Source of the DNA: Drouetiella sp036703255
GTDB lineage: Bacteria > Cyanobacteriota > Cyanobacteriia > Elainellales > Elainellaceae
Length of the DNA: 64,000 bases
Assembly (NCBI GenBank): GCA_036703255.1
Contig: DATNPL010000208.1
Span: forward strand, 1-64,000
Direction of reading: 5' to 3'
The position numbers and the translations under genes were made by a program. Below are positions 56,395 through 64,000 of this stretch, in pieces; within the stretch, counting starts at the first letter, position 1, and each line of letters starts with the position of its first letter. The notes below the pieces were generated by a model. That model was not told the origin of the DNA and did no database searches. It saw only the letters and a list, made by a program, of their open reading frames with translations.

Positions 56395-56994
56395 ATGGGC
56401 AACTTACTGCAAGCAACCGTTTCGATTCAGGGGACTCGCCCTTTGCTGTTTAATCATCTGCATCCGTCCCCTGAGTTTGGGCAACGGCAAGAGCGCAGTG
56501 GCACCGCAGGCAATGACCCCACCGAATGGCAGCGCAGTGTCTTAGCCATGCCCGAAACCCGTCAGCTCTACCTGCTGCCCAGCTACATCTTTGGCTGCTT
56601 GCGCGATGCGGGACGGTTCACCAAACGCAATCGCGGCAATCTGGTAAGCGCCATTGCCTCCACCTTGACCTTGAGTGAACGCCGCATCTTGCTCGATCGC
56701 TATCTGCCCGAAACGCCGCAGTTTTATTCTGAGGATGCAGATGCTCCCACCTATGTGTTTATGAGCATCACCGGAGGCATGAGCAAGAAGGGAGCCAAGA
56801 ACGTGCGCTATCGGGTGGCGGTATCGAGCGGGTGGCGTTGCCAGTTTCTGCTCGATTGGGACAAGACGATTGTCTCTCGCAGCGAGTTGGAAGCTGTGGC
56901 GATCGATGCAGGCAAGCTGGTGGGGTTAGGAGATGGGCGATCGATCGGCTATGGGCGGTTTGAGATGTTGCAGTTTGAGGTCACTCAAGAGTAA
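56395..56994 (+). CDS. RAMP-like mobile-element protein
   Basis: 199 aa. The start TVSIQGTRPLLFNHL and the C-terminal glycine-rich loop VGLGDGRSIGYGRFEMLQFEV match a family I recall from phages and mobile elements, in which GDxRxxxGRF is conserved. The fold resembles the ferredoxin-like RAMP fold. A middle segment binds or packs helices (LPSYIFGCLRDAGRF). Function is unknown; single-strand DNA or RNA handling is a guess. It lies between the structured leader and a degenerate repeat, before an HNH gene. Confidence 0.55.
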   Translation: MGNLLQATVSIQGTRPLLFNHLHPSPEFGQRQERSGTAGNDPTEWQRSVLAMPETRQLYLLPSYIFGCLRDAGRFTKRNRGNLVSAIASTLTLSERRILLDRYLPETPQFYSEDADAPTYVFMSITGGMSKKGAKNVRYRVAVSSGWRCQFLLDWDKTIVSRSELEAVAIDAGKLVGLGDGRSIGYGRFEMLQFEVTQE

Positions 56995-57015
56995 AAGCTT
57001 ACACGGCAAGGCTAG

Positions 57016-57110
57016 GTGTGTTCCGGCTGGGTTGTACCCGGCATGACAAGGTCGGGTGTGGCTAGGGTCGGTGTGGCAAGGTACGGCACGGCATGGATAT
57101 CAGTTGAGGG
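57016..57110 (+). repeat. Degenerate G-rich tandem repeat after the RAMP-like gene
   Basis: A GGTCGGGTGTGGCTAG-like unit repeats about every 15-16 bases (57048-57097), ending in GTACGGCACGGCATGG. Translated it would read like GVARVGVARYGTAW, low-complexity and unlike the HNH protein that follows, so it is probably non-coding. Similar spacers next to this protein family are familiar to me from phage genomes. Confidence 0.5.
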
Positions 57111-57114
57111 CAAG

Positions 57115-57429
57115 ATGGGGCGAATCCGACGACCACCGAAAGAAGTGTGGCAGGAGACAAGGGAACGGATTTGGGTACGGGATCGAGGTCGGTGTCAGGA
57201 GCCTTACTGTCAAGAGAAGGAAATCTACTCATTGGCGATCGAGGAGGCGCACATTGACCACATTGTGGAGGTATCGCGAGGCGGTCGGCATGGGGATGAG
57301 AACTTAAGAACGCTGTGTCGCGGCTGTCATACCTTACGAGCCAGCCCTGCTCATCGAGGCATGATCAGCGGTGCTTTGCGAGATGGAGTGATTCCCGCAG
57401 ATTGGCGTTCTCGGATCTGGGAGGGGTGA
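57115..57429 (+). CDS. HNH endonuclease
   Basis: 104 aa from ATG 57115, preceded by TTGAGGG. The longer frame from 57016 would include the low-complexity repeat. HNH core: RIWVRDRGRCQEPYCQEKEIY, IDHIVEVSRGGRHGDENLRTLCRGCH with paired CxxC zinc ligands and the catalytic His. Likely a mobile-element or phage-type nuclease; the target is unknown. Confidence 0.85.
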   Translation: MGRIRRPPKEVWQETRERIWVRDRGRCQEPYCQEKEIYSLAIEEAHIDHIVEVSRGGRHGDENLRTLCRGCHTLRASPAHRGMISGALRDGVIPADWRSRIWEG

Positions 57430-57527
57430 AGCACATGATTTTGGAGCGATCGCCCTTGGGTGATGGTCTTGATGTCATGGATAACATTGTCTGATTAGAG
57501 CTATGGACTATGTTGGGAGGATTAGTA

Positions 57528-57713
57528 ATGAATCAGATAATCCCTCTGCAAACTGATGATCTAGTTTGGCTAAGTATCTTTCCTAAACGAGCAGAATTCT
57601 GCCAGCGGCAATTCCTCAAACTTGAAGGTGCGATTGCCAACCTAGAGCAGACTATTCACAAGCTAGATCCCCTCGATCGCGTTGCGTCTATCCTTACAGC
57701 AATGGTGGCATGA
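57528..57713 (+). CDS. Small hypothetical protein
   Basis: 61 aa from ATG 57528 with GGGAGG eleven bases upstream. Helical (RAEFCQRQFLKLEGAIANLEQTIHKL), a possible coiled-coil peptide. Its stop is three bases before the next start, so both are probably one unit. No family recognised. Confidence 0.6.
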   Translation: MNQIIPLQTDDLVWLSIFPKRAEFCQRQFLKLEGAIANLEQTIHKLDPLDRVASILTAMVA

Positions 57714-57716
57714 ACG

Positions 57717-57983
57717 ATGAAACCCACAGGCTATTGCCTTGACCGGGATGAGCTGATGCACATCCGCCAGCGGAAGCTGTTGACCAGTGACCGCGACTAC
57801 CTGTTCTTTGCCTTACAGATTGACTACCCTGGCAAGCTGAATCCTCAAGTGGATGTGGATCACTTCTGCGATCGCTGGGGGTTGAGCGTGGGAGATTTCT
57901 ACAAGGCGTTAGGAGACTTGAAGAATAAAGGCGTGGTGGTGGCGATCGCCAATCAGTTAGACTTGCAAATCCAGTCAGATTGA
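57717..57983 (+). CDS. Small winged-helix/HTH-like protein
   Basis: 88 aa. LTSDRDYLFFALQIDYPG and VDHFCDRWGLSVGDFYKALGDLKNKGVVVAIAN read as a winged-helix unit of the kind found in plasmid replication and copy-control proteins. Coupled to the preceding small gene. Function inferred from fold only. Confidence 0.55.
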   Translation: MKPTGYCLDRDELMHIRQRKLLTSDRDYLFFALQIDYPGKLNPQVDVDHFCDRWGLSVGDFYKALGDLKNKGVVVAIANQLDLQIQSD

Positions 57984-58092
57984 GGGTTTGCCAGCTGAGT
58001 AAAGATAGGAAAACCGAGCTGAGACAATCCAACAATGAGGCATAGGCTTAATCTATGCCTCTACTCTCTAGGAAACCAGAAAATGCTACTGA

Positions 58093-58218
58093 GGGAGCTA
58101 TTCGCCACAGGTTGCACTAAGAGAATGGTCACTCGACGGACAGCATCAACAGGTGCTCGGCAAAGTCGTTTACGCCGATGAATATCCAGAGTTATTTGAT
58201 CCATCAGAAATAGAATGA
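58093..58218 (+). pseudogene. Possible coding remnant
   Basis: An open frame of 41 residues without a start (YSPQVALREWSLDGQHQQ ... YADEYPELFDPSEIE) ends at TGA 58216-58218. Composition looks like genuine protein, but the rest is missing. Family not identified. Confidence 0.25.
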
Positions 58219-58279
58219 ATATTGAAGAAGTGGGACACGCTTAGGTATACCATTAGCAGCAGGGCTTAAAGCTGCCGCA

Positions 58280-58837
58280 ATGACGTTTTTAGAATGCAAC
58301 GATCTGATCCAACTCCTGAGTGGTGCAGGCAAACTCGTCACTGGAATGCTCTGTGAGATGAGCGATCGTCATCTGGAAGACTTTGAGACGATTTGGAAAG
58401 GCATTCTGAATGCTGCTGACCAACCTGACCGCTACTGGATCTGGGACTACAAGTTGCGTCAATCCGACCGAGATATCCGTTATGAAACCTATGCGATCGA
58501 GGTGGATAGCCTGACGCAGGGATTAATGTTTTTGGAAACTCAGTGGCATCGTTCACAATTGCCACAGCAATACCCACTGGTCTATGTTGAGGCTCTGGCT
58601 GCGGCACCCTGGAATCGCCAATTACTGGAAGATCCGCCTTATTTTCGTGGAGTAGGGCAAACGTTGCTGTTGTTTGCACGCCAGCGTAGTCTGGAATTGG
58701 GCTATGGCGGTCGAGTCGGGCTGCATGCGTTACCTGGCTCAGAAAGATTTTATCGTCGCAACCAGATGCCAGAATACGACCCAGATCCAGATAAGGAGGA
58801 CTTGATATACTTTGAGTACGGCATCCTTCGACGCTAA
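58280..58837 (+). CDS. GNAT-like acetyltransferase
   Basis: 185 aa. The late segment RGVGQTLLLFARQRSLELGYGGRVGLHALPGSERFYRR matches GNAT motif A/B with the pyrophosphate-binding G-x-G region, and YPLVYVEALAAAPWNRQL lies before it. The N-terminal half shows no second domain. It is followed 31 bases later by a gene of unknown function. Substrate unknown. Confidence 0.72.
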   Translation: MTFLECNDLIQLLSGAGKLVTGMLCEMSDRHLEDFETIWKGILNAADQPDRYWIWDYKLRQSDRDIRYETYAIEVDSLTQGLMFLETQWHRSQLPQQYPLVYVEALAAAPWNRQLLEDPPYFRGVGQTLLLFARQRSLELGYGGRVGLHALPGSERFYRRNQMPEYDPDPDKEDLIYFEYGILRR

Positions 58838-58868
58838 CCTCAGTCCAGTTCTTTAGGGAAGTTCTCCA

Positions 58869-59396
58869 GTGGACGACAATATCTTGGCTGCACAATATGC
58901 CCAGACCGGAGACCTCATGGATCTGTGCCACAACGACGCATGGCTAAGGGCATCGGCTGCGCTTGAAGATAGTCAGGTAGAAGCGGGGTTGGGGATGCAA
59001 GAGTATAGCCGCACGGTTAACGCCCTCACAGTTGAACAATCTCAGCAGCTGCGCCAGCAGATGAGAGTGCAATCCATTCTCTTTACAAGCTTGCGACAGT
59101 GGATGGAGACTTGGGACTTAGGCGCAGGGTTTGAGGCGACCTATGCGATCGCCCGTCGATTGATTCGGGTTCATTTAGGGACTCTAAGCCCAAGCCAGTC
59201 AGCCTGCATTGAGGCACTTCTGGCCGATGAGGTTCAGTCAGATAGCTCTGATCATCAGAGGCAAGAAAAACTTGTGGCCATATTGTCTGAGATGTTTATC
59301 CAGGAAGACTGGCAGGCAATGGCAATGGCGGCGTCGCAGTCTATTTCATCGCGGGTGCTGAGTGCAGGACAGGCTCAAACTGAAACAGCCGCTTGA
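58869..59396 (+). CDS. Hypothetical protein paired with the GNAT-like gene
   Basis: 175 aa from GTG 58869. Almost wholly helical: DDNILAAQYAQTGDLMDL, TVEQSQQLRQQMRVQSILF, IARRLIRVHLGTLSPSQS. No family recognised. The 31-base distance from the GNAT-like gene suggests co-transcription; it might be a partner or substrate of that enzyme. Confidence 0.6.
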   Translation: MDDNILAAQYAQTGDLMDLCHNDAWLRASAALEDSQVEAGLGMQEYSRTVNALTVEQSQQLRQQMRVQSILFTSLRQWMETWDLGAGFEATYAIARRLIRVHLGTLSPSQSACIEALLADEVQSDSSDHQRQEKLVAILSEMFIQEDWQAMAMAASQSISSRVLSAGQAQTETAA

Positions 59397-59586
59397 GATG
59401 GAATTGCCGCACAGCGTTTGCATCCACGAACCTCCACTACACTGTGTAATCGTGTTTGTTCATCAACCGCGTTTTAATGCATCATTCATTGATTCGGCAG
59501 GATAACAAAGGCATCAAACAGCCACCCCCACCCCTCCTGCCCTTTTCCAGCAAGGATGAACTTCATCCCACTGGAAAACTCGGTAA

Positions 59587-60669
59587 ATGACGGCCAATGC
59601 AAAAGTCATCGATCGCACCCCTTCTAGCCCACTACAGGTTCTCTCCAAAGAACGCTTTAGTCATAACCCAGGTGTCAATGAAACGATTCTCTGGCTCATA
59701 GATCAGGGCTATCCAGCCTTACCGATCGCTCCTTTCGTTCCAGTTCCTAAAGGCAAAAAGCTCATGTTCAGCGGCAAGAATCCATCCTGGCTTTCTCGCT
59801 GGGGTCAGCCCTGCTTGCTTGACCATAAGCCTTACCAGCAACGGCTACCCACAGACGACGAGTTGAAGCAATGGTTTGCTCATCCTGACACCGGAATCGC
59901 TACGATGGGAGGATGGAATAACACGTTGTGGATTGACATCGATGCCAAGCACTTTAGCTCTGTTGAAGAATGTCATTGGGTCGTGCAGGACTATCTCAGA
60001 GACACTGGATTGAGCACCTTAATGGAAACCACCCAAAGCGGCGGCTGGCGGCTCGGTGTCAAGCTCAAAGAGATGCCAGAATTCTCAAAGTTTAGCTTCA
60101 GACCCCAAGGGAAGCTTGTCGGTGAATTGATTGGCTCTGGGATGATTGCCGTGTTAGCCCCGACGATCGGCACAGTAGGAGTTTATCGCTCCATCTCCCG
60201 CATCCCTCCGGTTGAAATTGAGAGCTTGGAGCAGATTGGCATTTACCCTTATCGCAAGGCCAGCCAAAGCAAGGTCGCACCTCCATCCCTGTTTACCCGA
60301 TCGATAGAACAGCGTTCTCAAGGACAGGGCCAGGGTATTGAGATTGAGCGATTAGCTTGCCAGAGGGTATTGGGCTATCTAAACGAAATCGATCGCATTG
60401 CCGTTGGCGATCGCTCCGATGCTCTTACCGCCATTGCGCGTGAAGTTTGGGGTTGGCAGAACTGGTTGCAAAGCAGAGGCTACAGATTAGCGGTTGATCC
60501 GGAGTCTTATCTAATGGGCATCGGCAGCCGCATGGGGATTGAAGGCGATCGCGTTAATCGCATCCTTAATAGCCATTCCTATGGCAGAGCCGTACAGGTT
60601 TCTACCCCCTCGCTCTGGATGCATGGAGGCGATCGCGCTTGTCAAGCTTGGCTCAAACAGGTGATGTGA
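59587..60669 (+). CDS. Primase-polymerase-like protein with an altered catalytic motif
   Basis: 360 aa. Bifunctional primase/polymerase-type N-terminal domain: GYPALPIAPFVPVPKGKK, WFAHPDTGIATMGGWNNTLWIDIDA (motif I DxD near residue 116), TTQSGGWRLGV where active relatives have SGG-x-H (motif II, near 152), and VGELIGSGMIAVLAP. The expected His of motif II appears as Arg, so synthesis may be lost or weak. The C-terminal 130 residues are helical without a helicase. It precedes the inverted 194-aa gene. Confidence 0.75.
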   Translation: MTANAKVIDRTPSSPLQVLSKERFSHNPGVNETILWLIDQGYPALPIAPFVPVPKGKKLMFSGKNPSWLSRWGQPCLLDHKPYQQRLPTDDELKQWFAHPDTGIATMGGWNNTLWIDIDAKHFSSVEECHWVVQDYLRDTGLSTLMETTQSGGWRLGVKLKEMPEFSKFSFRPQGKLVGELIGSGMIAVLAPTIGTVGVYRSISRIPPVEIESLEQIGIYPYRKASQSKVAPPSLFTRSIEQRSQGQGQGIEIERLACQRVLGYLNEIDRIAVGDRSDALTAIAREVWGWQNWLQSRGYRLAVDPESYLMGIGSRMGIEGDRVNRILNSHSYGRAVQVSTPSLWMHGGDRACQAWLKQVM

Positions 60670-60721
60670 TCCTCTGTTTCCCTTTGCCTTGACTGCGATC
60701 GCCCTACAGCAGGGCAGAGCA

Positions 60722-61306
60722 TCAAGCTTTAGCAGCTCTGCGGCCTCTAGTCGCGCTGGAACGCTGAGTTGATTCCACCTTGGTCTGTGATGCCGTTTTA
60801 GCAAGTCTTCCTCGACGGGGCTTTTCCACCTCCGCCTCGACTTCAGGTGGTGCTGCAACAGAGGCAGCCTTACGCCGGCCTTTCGTTGCCTTTACCACAG
60901 GAGTTGTTTCGGGCTTGTCGCTGACTTCAATCGGCTCTGCTTCTGGCTCAGGCTGCACATCTTCTGAGATTGGCTCAGCGCTGGGTACTTTAGCCTTTCG
61001 CTTCGTCTTAGTTTTGGACGATGCTTGCTTCTGCGTGGTGCGACTGCCGTTCGTCAGCACATAGCGCTTCAGCGTGGTGGGGCTGATGACGATCGCTACT
61101 TCTGCTAAAAGCGTCGCCACATCTTCGTAGCTGTAACCTTTAGCGAGTGCAGCCTTGATGATGTCTTGGAGCTGAGACACGGCCTCTCGCAGAGAGAGCT
61201 GGTCTTTTGTTTTCTCCGGTAAGTCTTGCAGCAGCGATCCCACTTGGTCTAATGCAGTCTGAGGAACATTGCCCGCTCTGGATCGTTTGAGTGTTGCAGT
61301 TGCCAT
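60722..61306 (-). CDS. 194-aa HTH protein, inverted-pair copy 2
   Basis: 194 aa and close in sequence to the gene at 52514: GNVPQTALDQVGSLLQDLPEK, LSLREAVSQLQD, GYSYEDVATLLAEVAIVISP, TLKRYVLTNGSRTTQKQ. The first 110 residues differ at only a fifth or so of positions. The tail is Lys/Ala-rich (GRRAAKA) but differs more. It faces the other copy across 7.6 kb, with a duplicated promoter. Confidence 0.65.
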   Translation of the reverse strand: MATATLKRSRAGNVPQTALDQVGSLLQDLPEKTKDQLSLREAVSQLQDIIKAALAKGYSYEDVATLLAEVAIVISPTTLKRYVLTNGSRTTQKQASSKTKTKRKAKVPSAEPISEDVQPEPEAEPIEVSDKPETTPVVKATKGRRKAASVAAPPEVEAEVEKPRRGRLAKTASQTKVESTQRSSATRGRRAAKA

Positions 61307-61407
61307 TTTTGAATCACCAGGGATTGATCACGATTTCCCCATTGTATTCATAGGCTGATCAAATGAACCCATGAACCCAGTTATTTCTAGGTTATTTCTG
61401 TATCTTT
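61307..61407 (-). promoter_or_regulatory. Duplicated promoter region, copy 2
   Basis: Reads, on the minus strand, GGTTCATTTGATCAGCC, TACAATGGGGAAATCGTGAT and CCTGGTGATT before the ATG. Matches copy 1 at 52425-52513, including the likely -10 TACAAT. Confidence 0.6.
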
Positions 61408-61557
61408 ACCTCCAACATATTGAGGACAAGGTTGAGTTATGCTCGATCGCCCATCTGTCTTTGATTGCACCTCGTTCAAGACTGGCAAAGACCCTATTGA
61501 GATAGAATGCGGTGCCATTGGGATGAATAGAGAGAGTCCAGCACCTTCTCATCTTTC

Positions 61558-63417
61558 ATGGCTATCTTACTGACAGGATGTGGCAATCGCTTTCAGAAAA
61601 TTACACCTGGAGAACGCCGCCTCAGCCAGCGCCTGCAAGAGAAGCTCGATGACGATTGCTTGATCTGGTTTAATGCCCCGATCGGTCGAAGACGGCTGCA
61701 TCCCGATTTCATTGTTCTCCACCCCAGCCGAGGGTTATTGGTTCTTGAGGTGAAGGATTGGCAGCTCGATACAATTGAGCAGATCACTCCATCGACCGTC
61801 ACGCTGCTCACTCCAGACGGGCATAAGGAAGTCGATAACCCCTTAGAACAGGCAAGAGGCTACGTTCTCGCTATCAAGGAACTGCTAGAACGTGACCCCT
61901 TACTAGTGGAGTCATCTGGGCGATATCAAGGTCATTTGGCGTTTCCCTATAGCTATGGCGTGGTTCTCAGCCACATCACGCGCCGCATCTTTGAATCTCA
62001 GCCTGCATTAGTCGGGGCGATCGAACCCAATTTGGTCATCTGTAAAGATGAAATGACCGAGCGTGTGGATGCTGGGGCGTTTCAACAGCAGCTTTGGAAC
62101 TTTTGCCCTTACGAGTTTGGCGAACCCTTGACGGCAGCACAAATCGATCGCATCCGCTGGCACATCTTCCCGGAATTGCGTCCTCATCTACAGCTCTCTC
62201 TACTGGGGCTGGATGCACCCGAAACAGAGCTAGTCATCCCCGATCTGATCGAGGTGATGGACTTGCAGCAAGAGCAACTTGCCCGCTGTCTGGGAGACGG
62301 ACATCGCATCATTCATGGCGTGGCAGGCAGTGGCAAGACATTGATTCTGGCCTATCGCTGCCAACGGCTTTTAGAAGAGATGCACCAGCCGATCTTAGTA
62401 CTATGTTTCAACGTGCCCTTAGCGGCACGCTTACGACAGATGCTGCATGCCAGGGGCATTCATAGCGATCGCATTTCAGCACGTCATTTTCATCGCTGGT
62501 GTGATGAGCTATTGCAAGCTCATCACATTGCCAAGCCTAGCTGGAATCAGTTTCCAGGAGAGGCTTACCTCAACGAACTGGTGGGGCGAGTGATGCGATC
62601 GCTTCAGCAAGGGCTAATCCCGGCAGGGCAGTATGGGGCGGTGCTAGTGGATGAGGGGCATGACTTCCAGCCCGATTGGCTGAAGCTAGTGGTGCAGATG
62701 ATTGACCCAGACACCCAATCCTTACTGCTGCTGTATGACGATGCTCAGAACCTTTACGGAAACCCCAAACAGCAGAAGTTCAGCTTTAAGAGCGTGGGCA
62801 TTCAGGCGCAAGGACGAACGACCATCCTCAAGGTGAATTACCGGAATACGGCTGAAGTGCTGGCAGTGGCTTACGCCTTTGCCCAGGAGTTTTTCACCTC
62901 AACCGAGGGCAGCGATGAAGATGCCCCTGTGTTGATTCAGCCGCAAACCGCAGGACGCAGAGGACTCAAGCCAGAGTTGATTCGTCTATCTAGCTTTCGC
63001 CACGAAGTGGAGTATCTAGCACAGCGCGCCAAGGAACTCCATGAGCGCGGCACCCCCTGGCAAGAGATGGCTATCCTCTATCGCTCCAAGTTTATGGCCG
63101 AACAGATCTGCCGTCAGTTTGAACAAGCTCAACTGCCGATCGAATGGGTGAGTCGAGACAGCGATAGCCGCAATTATGATGCACAGGCTCCCAGTATGAA
63201 ACTGATCACCATGCACTCTAGTAAGGGGCTAGAGTTCTCCGTCGTCTTCGTACCTGGCATCGGCTTTTTACCGCATCGACAGGGAACGCCAGCGGCAGAA
63301 GCGCGGTTACTCTATGTGGCCATGACTCGAGCCATTGATCAATTGATCATGACCTGCGATCGCGCCTCAGCTTTCGTCTCTAAGGTTAGTAAAGCTTTGC
63401 AATGTGTCCAAGGATAG
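61558..63417 (+). CDS. NERD nuclease-UvrD helicase fusion
   Basis: 619 aa. The N-terminal NERD nuclease domain is at about 15-125 (GERRLSQRLQEKLDDDC, LHPDFIVLHPSRGLLVLEVKDW with the D...ExK catalytic set). A complete SF1 UvrD/Rep-like helicase follows: HGVAGSGKTLILAY near residue 258, VLVDEGHDFQPDWL, TTILKVNYRNTAEV, ITMHSSKGLEFSVVFVPG and LLYVAMTRAIDQLIMT. This single-protein nuclease-helicase design occurs in anti-phage genes and in DNA repair. It stands alone, divergent from the 194-aa gene. Domain call firm, defence role inferred. Confidence 0.88.
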   Translation: MAILLTGCGNRFQKITPGERRLSQRLQEKLDDDCLIWFNAPIGRRRLHPDFIVLHPSRGLLVLEVKDWQLDTIEQITPSTVTLLTPDGHKEVDNPLEQARGYVLAIKELLERDPLLVESSGRYQGHLAFPYSYGVVLSHITRRIFESQPALVGAIEPNLVICKDEMTERVDAGAFQQQLWNFCPYEFGEPLTAAQIDRIRWHIFPELRPHLQLSLLGLDAPETELVIPDLIEVMDLQQEQLARCLGDGHRIIHGVAGSGKTLILAYRCQRLLEEMHQPILVLCFNVPLAARLRQMLHARGIHSDRISARHFHRWCDELLQAHHIAKPSWNQFPGEAYLNELVGRVMRSLQQGLIPAGQYGAVLVDEGHDFQPDWLKLVVQMIDPDTQSLLLLYDDAQNLYGNPKQQKFSFKSVGIQAQGRTTILKVNYRNTAEVLAVAYAFAQEFFTSTEGSDEDAPVLIQPQTAGRRGLKPELIRLSSFRHEVEYLAQRAKELHERGTPWQEMAILYRSKFMAEQICRQFEQAQLPIEWVSRDSDSRNYDAQAPSMKLITMHSSKGLEFSVVFVPGIGFLPHRQGTPAAEARLLYVAMTRAIDQLIMTCDRASAFVSKVSKALQCVQG

Positions 63418-64000
63418 GGCGTAACACAAGTCAAACCTAAAAAGGGGTGTGATGCCGTTTCAAACAGGAGAAAATCTTCACCATCCAGCGGCTGGAGCAA
63501 CCCTTAAGGTAGAACCCATTCAAGAGAAGAGCGCGATCGTTGAAACTAACCCCAGAACAATCGCCTCTAGCCAGCAGAACCCTTTGCCTTGCAGGAGAAG
63601 TACCACAGTTACAGCGATTTTCGGATCAGTAAGCCACAGGTTAAGTACCAAGTAGCTATTTTTCTCGGCTGATCGTGTGGCTTATTCAAGCCGAAACCGC
63701 TGTAAATCAAATTCTATCAGGCATACGCCTCAGATCAAGGGCAGCTGAAACAGCAGATTGAACGCCAGGGCGCTGCCCAAAATCTCTGCCAGATCACAGG
63801 CAACGATCGCCAATTCCGTAAACAGCTACAGCATTGAATTCACTAGCCGACTGAAGCGGGTTCGACAAGCTTACGCTAAATCTTGCCCTCAAAAACAGCA
63901 AAATCCTTATCCGCCCACTTCTTTGCCCTGGGCAACGTGGGTGATTGCTCGCTTGGGAGGCTGGTCGGGTTATCGCTCCCAACGTCCCCCTGGAATGCCC
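63418..64000 (+). pseudogene. Degraded coding remnants ending in an IS4-type transposase C-terminus
   Basis: Three frames with sensible composition lie in a row, each broken by a stop: 63577-63672 (EPFALQEKYHSYSDFRISK...), 63706-63837 (FYQAYASDQGQLKQQIERQG ... QLQH) and, open to the window edge from about 63793, LPWATWVIARLGGWSGYRSQ then RPPGMP. The last matches the C-terminal WxGYRxQRPPG of IS4/Tn5-type transposases. The first two are not identified. Probably one or two inactivated genes; the window edge prevents a decision. Confidence 0.45.

Noticed and set aside
57016..57114. N-terminal extension of the HNH gene
   Set aside because: It translates a degenerate tandem repeat; ATG 57115 has a better ribosome site and starts at the domain.
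1..64000. CRISPR arrays and tRNA genes
   Set aside because: No regularly spaced direct repeats with unique spacers and no TpsiC-like or cloverleaf patterns were seen; the TTCTTATGTACA and iteron sets are too short and irregular for CRISPR.

Overview
The window looks like part of a large plasmid, or a plasmid-derived island, of a filamentous cyanobacterium. GCGATCGC octamers (HIP1, the cyanobacterial iterated palindrome) occur throughout, and many proteins belong to families that are abundant in cyanobacteria: Uma2 nucleases, a CYP110-like P450, Nfu_N/HEAT proteins and cyanobacterial hypotheticals. A parAB pair, an iteron-type origin candidate, two primase-like proteins, a tyrosine recombinase and four or five IS types point to a mobile replicon. 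No rRNA, tRNA or CRISPR array was seen.

Layout. 0-5 kb: one very large minus-strand STAND NTPase with an N-terminal Cap4-like nuclease, probably a single-gene (Avs-like) defence protein. 5.7-7.5 kb: a complete IS1182-family element with 17-bp inverted repeats and a 7-bp target duplication. 7.9-9.6 kb: methanethiol oxidase (SELENBP1 family) followed by a 2Fe-2S ferredoxin. 9.9-18.8 kb: the replication and partition core. It has a parA-parB-YhcG nuclease operon, a 646-aa Rep candidate with a C-terminal HTH, a compound iteron array (15.3-15.9 kb), an AEP-type primase and a DUF6788 protein. Paired TTCTTATGTACA sites sit upstream of parA and on both sides of the DUF6788 gene. 18.9-27.1 kb: cargo genes (P450, small regulators around a 14-bp palindromic operator, tandem HNH genes, Nfu_N/HEAT protein, FAD oxidoreductase-GNAT-GST operon, VOC protein).

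27-36.8 kb: a mobile-element zone. It holds a gene-poor AT-rich stretch, a tyrosine recombinase followed by a nested inverted-repeat structure, a frameshifted ISL3 transposase and an IS630 remnant. The IS630 remnant is split just after its original start codon by an intact IS256 element with a 9-bp target duplication. An RHH/HTH regulator lies between two perfect palindromes.

36.8-51.8 kb: a complete class 1 DISARM anti-phage system on the minus strand (drmD, drmMI, drmA, drmB, drmC), with two Uma2 nucleases and a 47-aa ORF inserted between drmMI and drmA. 52.4-61.4 kb: a module bounded by two inverted copies of a 194-aa gene together with their promoters. It contains a GIY-YIG-like nuclease, RecD2, a RAMP-like mobile-element protein, a degenerate G-rich repeat, an HNH nuclease, small wHTH/hypothetical genes, a GNAT-like protein and a second primase-like protein. 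61.6-63.4 kb: a NERD-UvrD nuclease-helicase. The window ends in degraded coding remnants and the C-terminus of an IS4-type transposase.

The genes fit together as a defence-rich plasmid: replication and segregation at 10-19 kb, at least three candidate defence units (STAND nuclease, DISARM, NERD-helicase), and mobile DNA filling the spaces between them.
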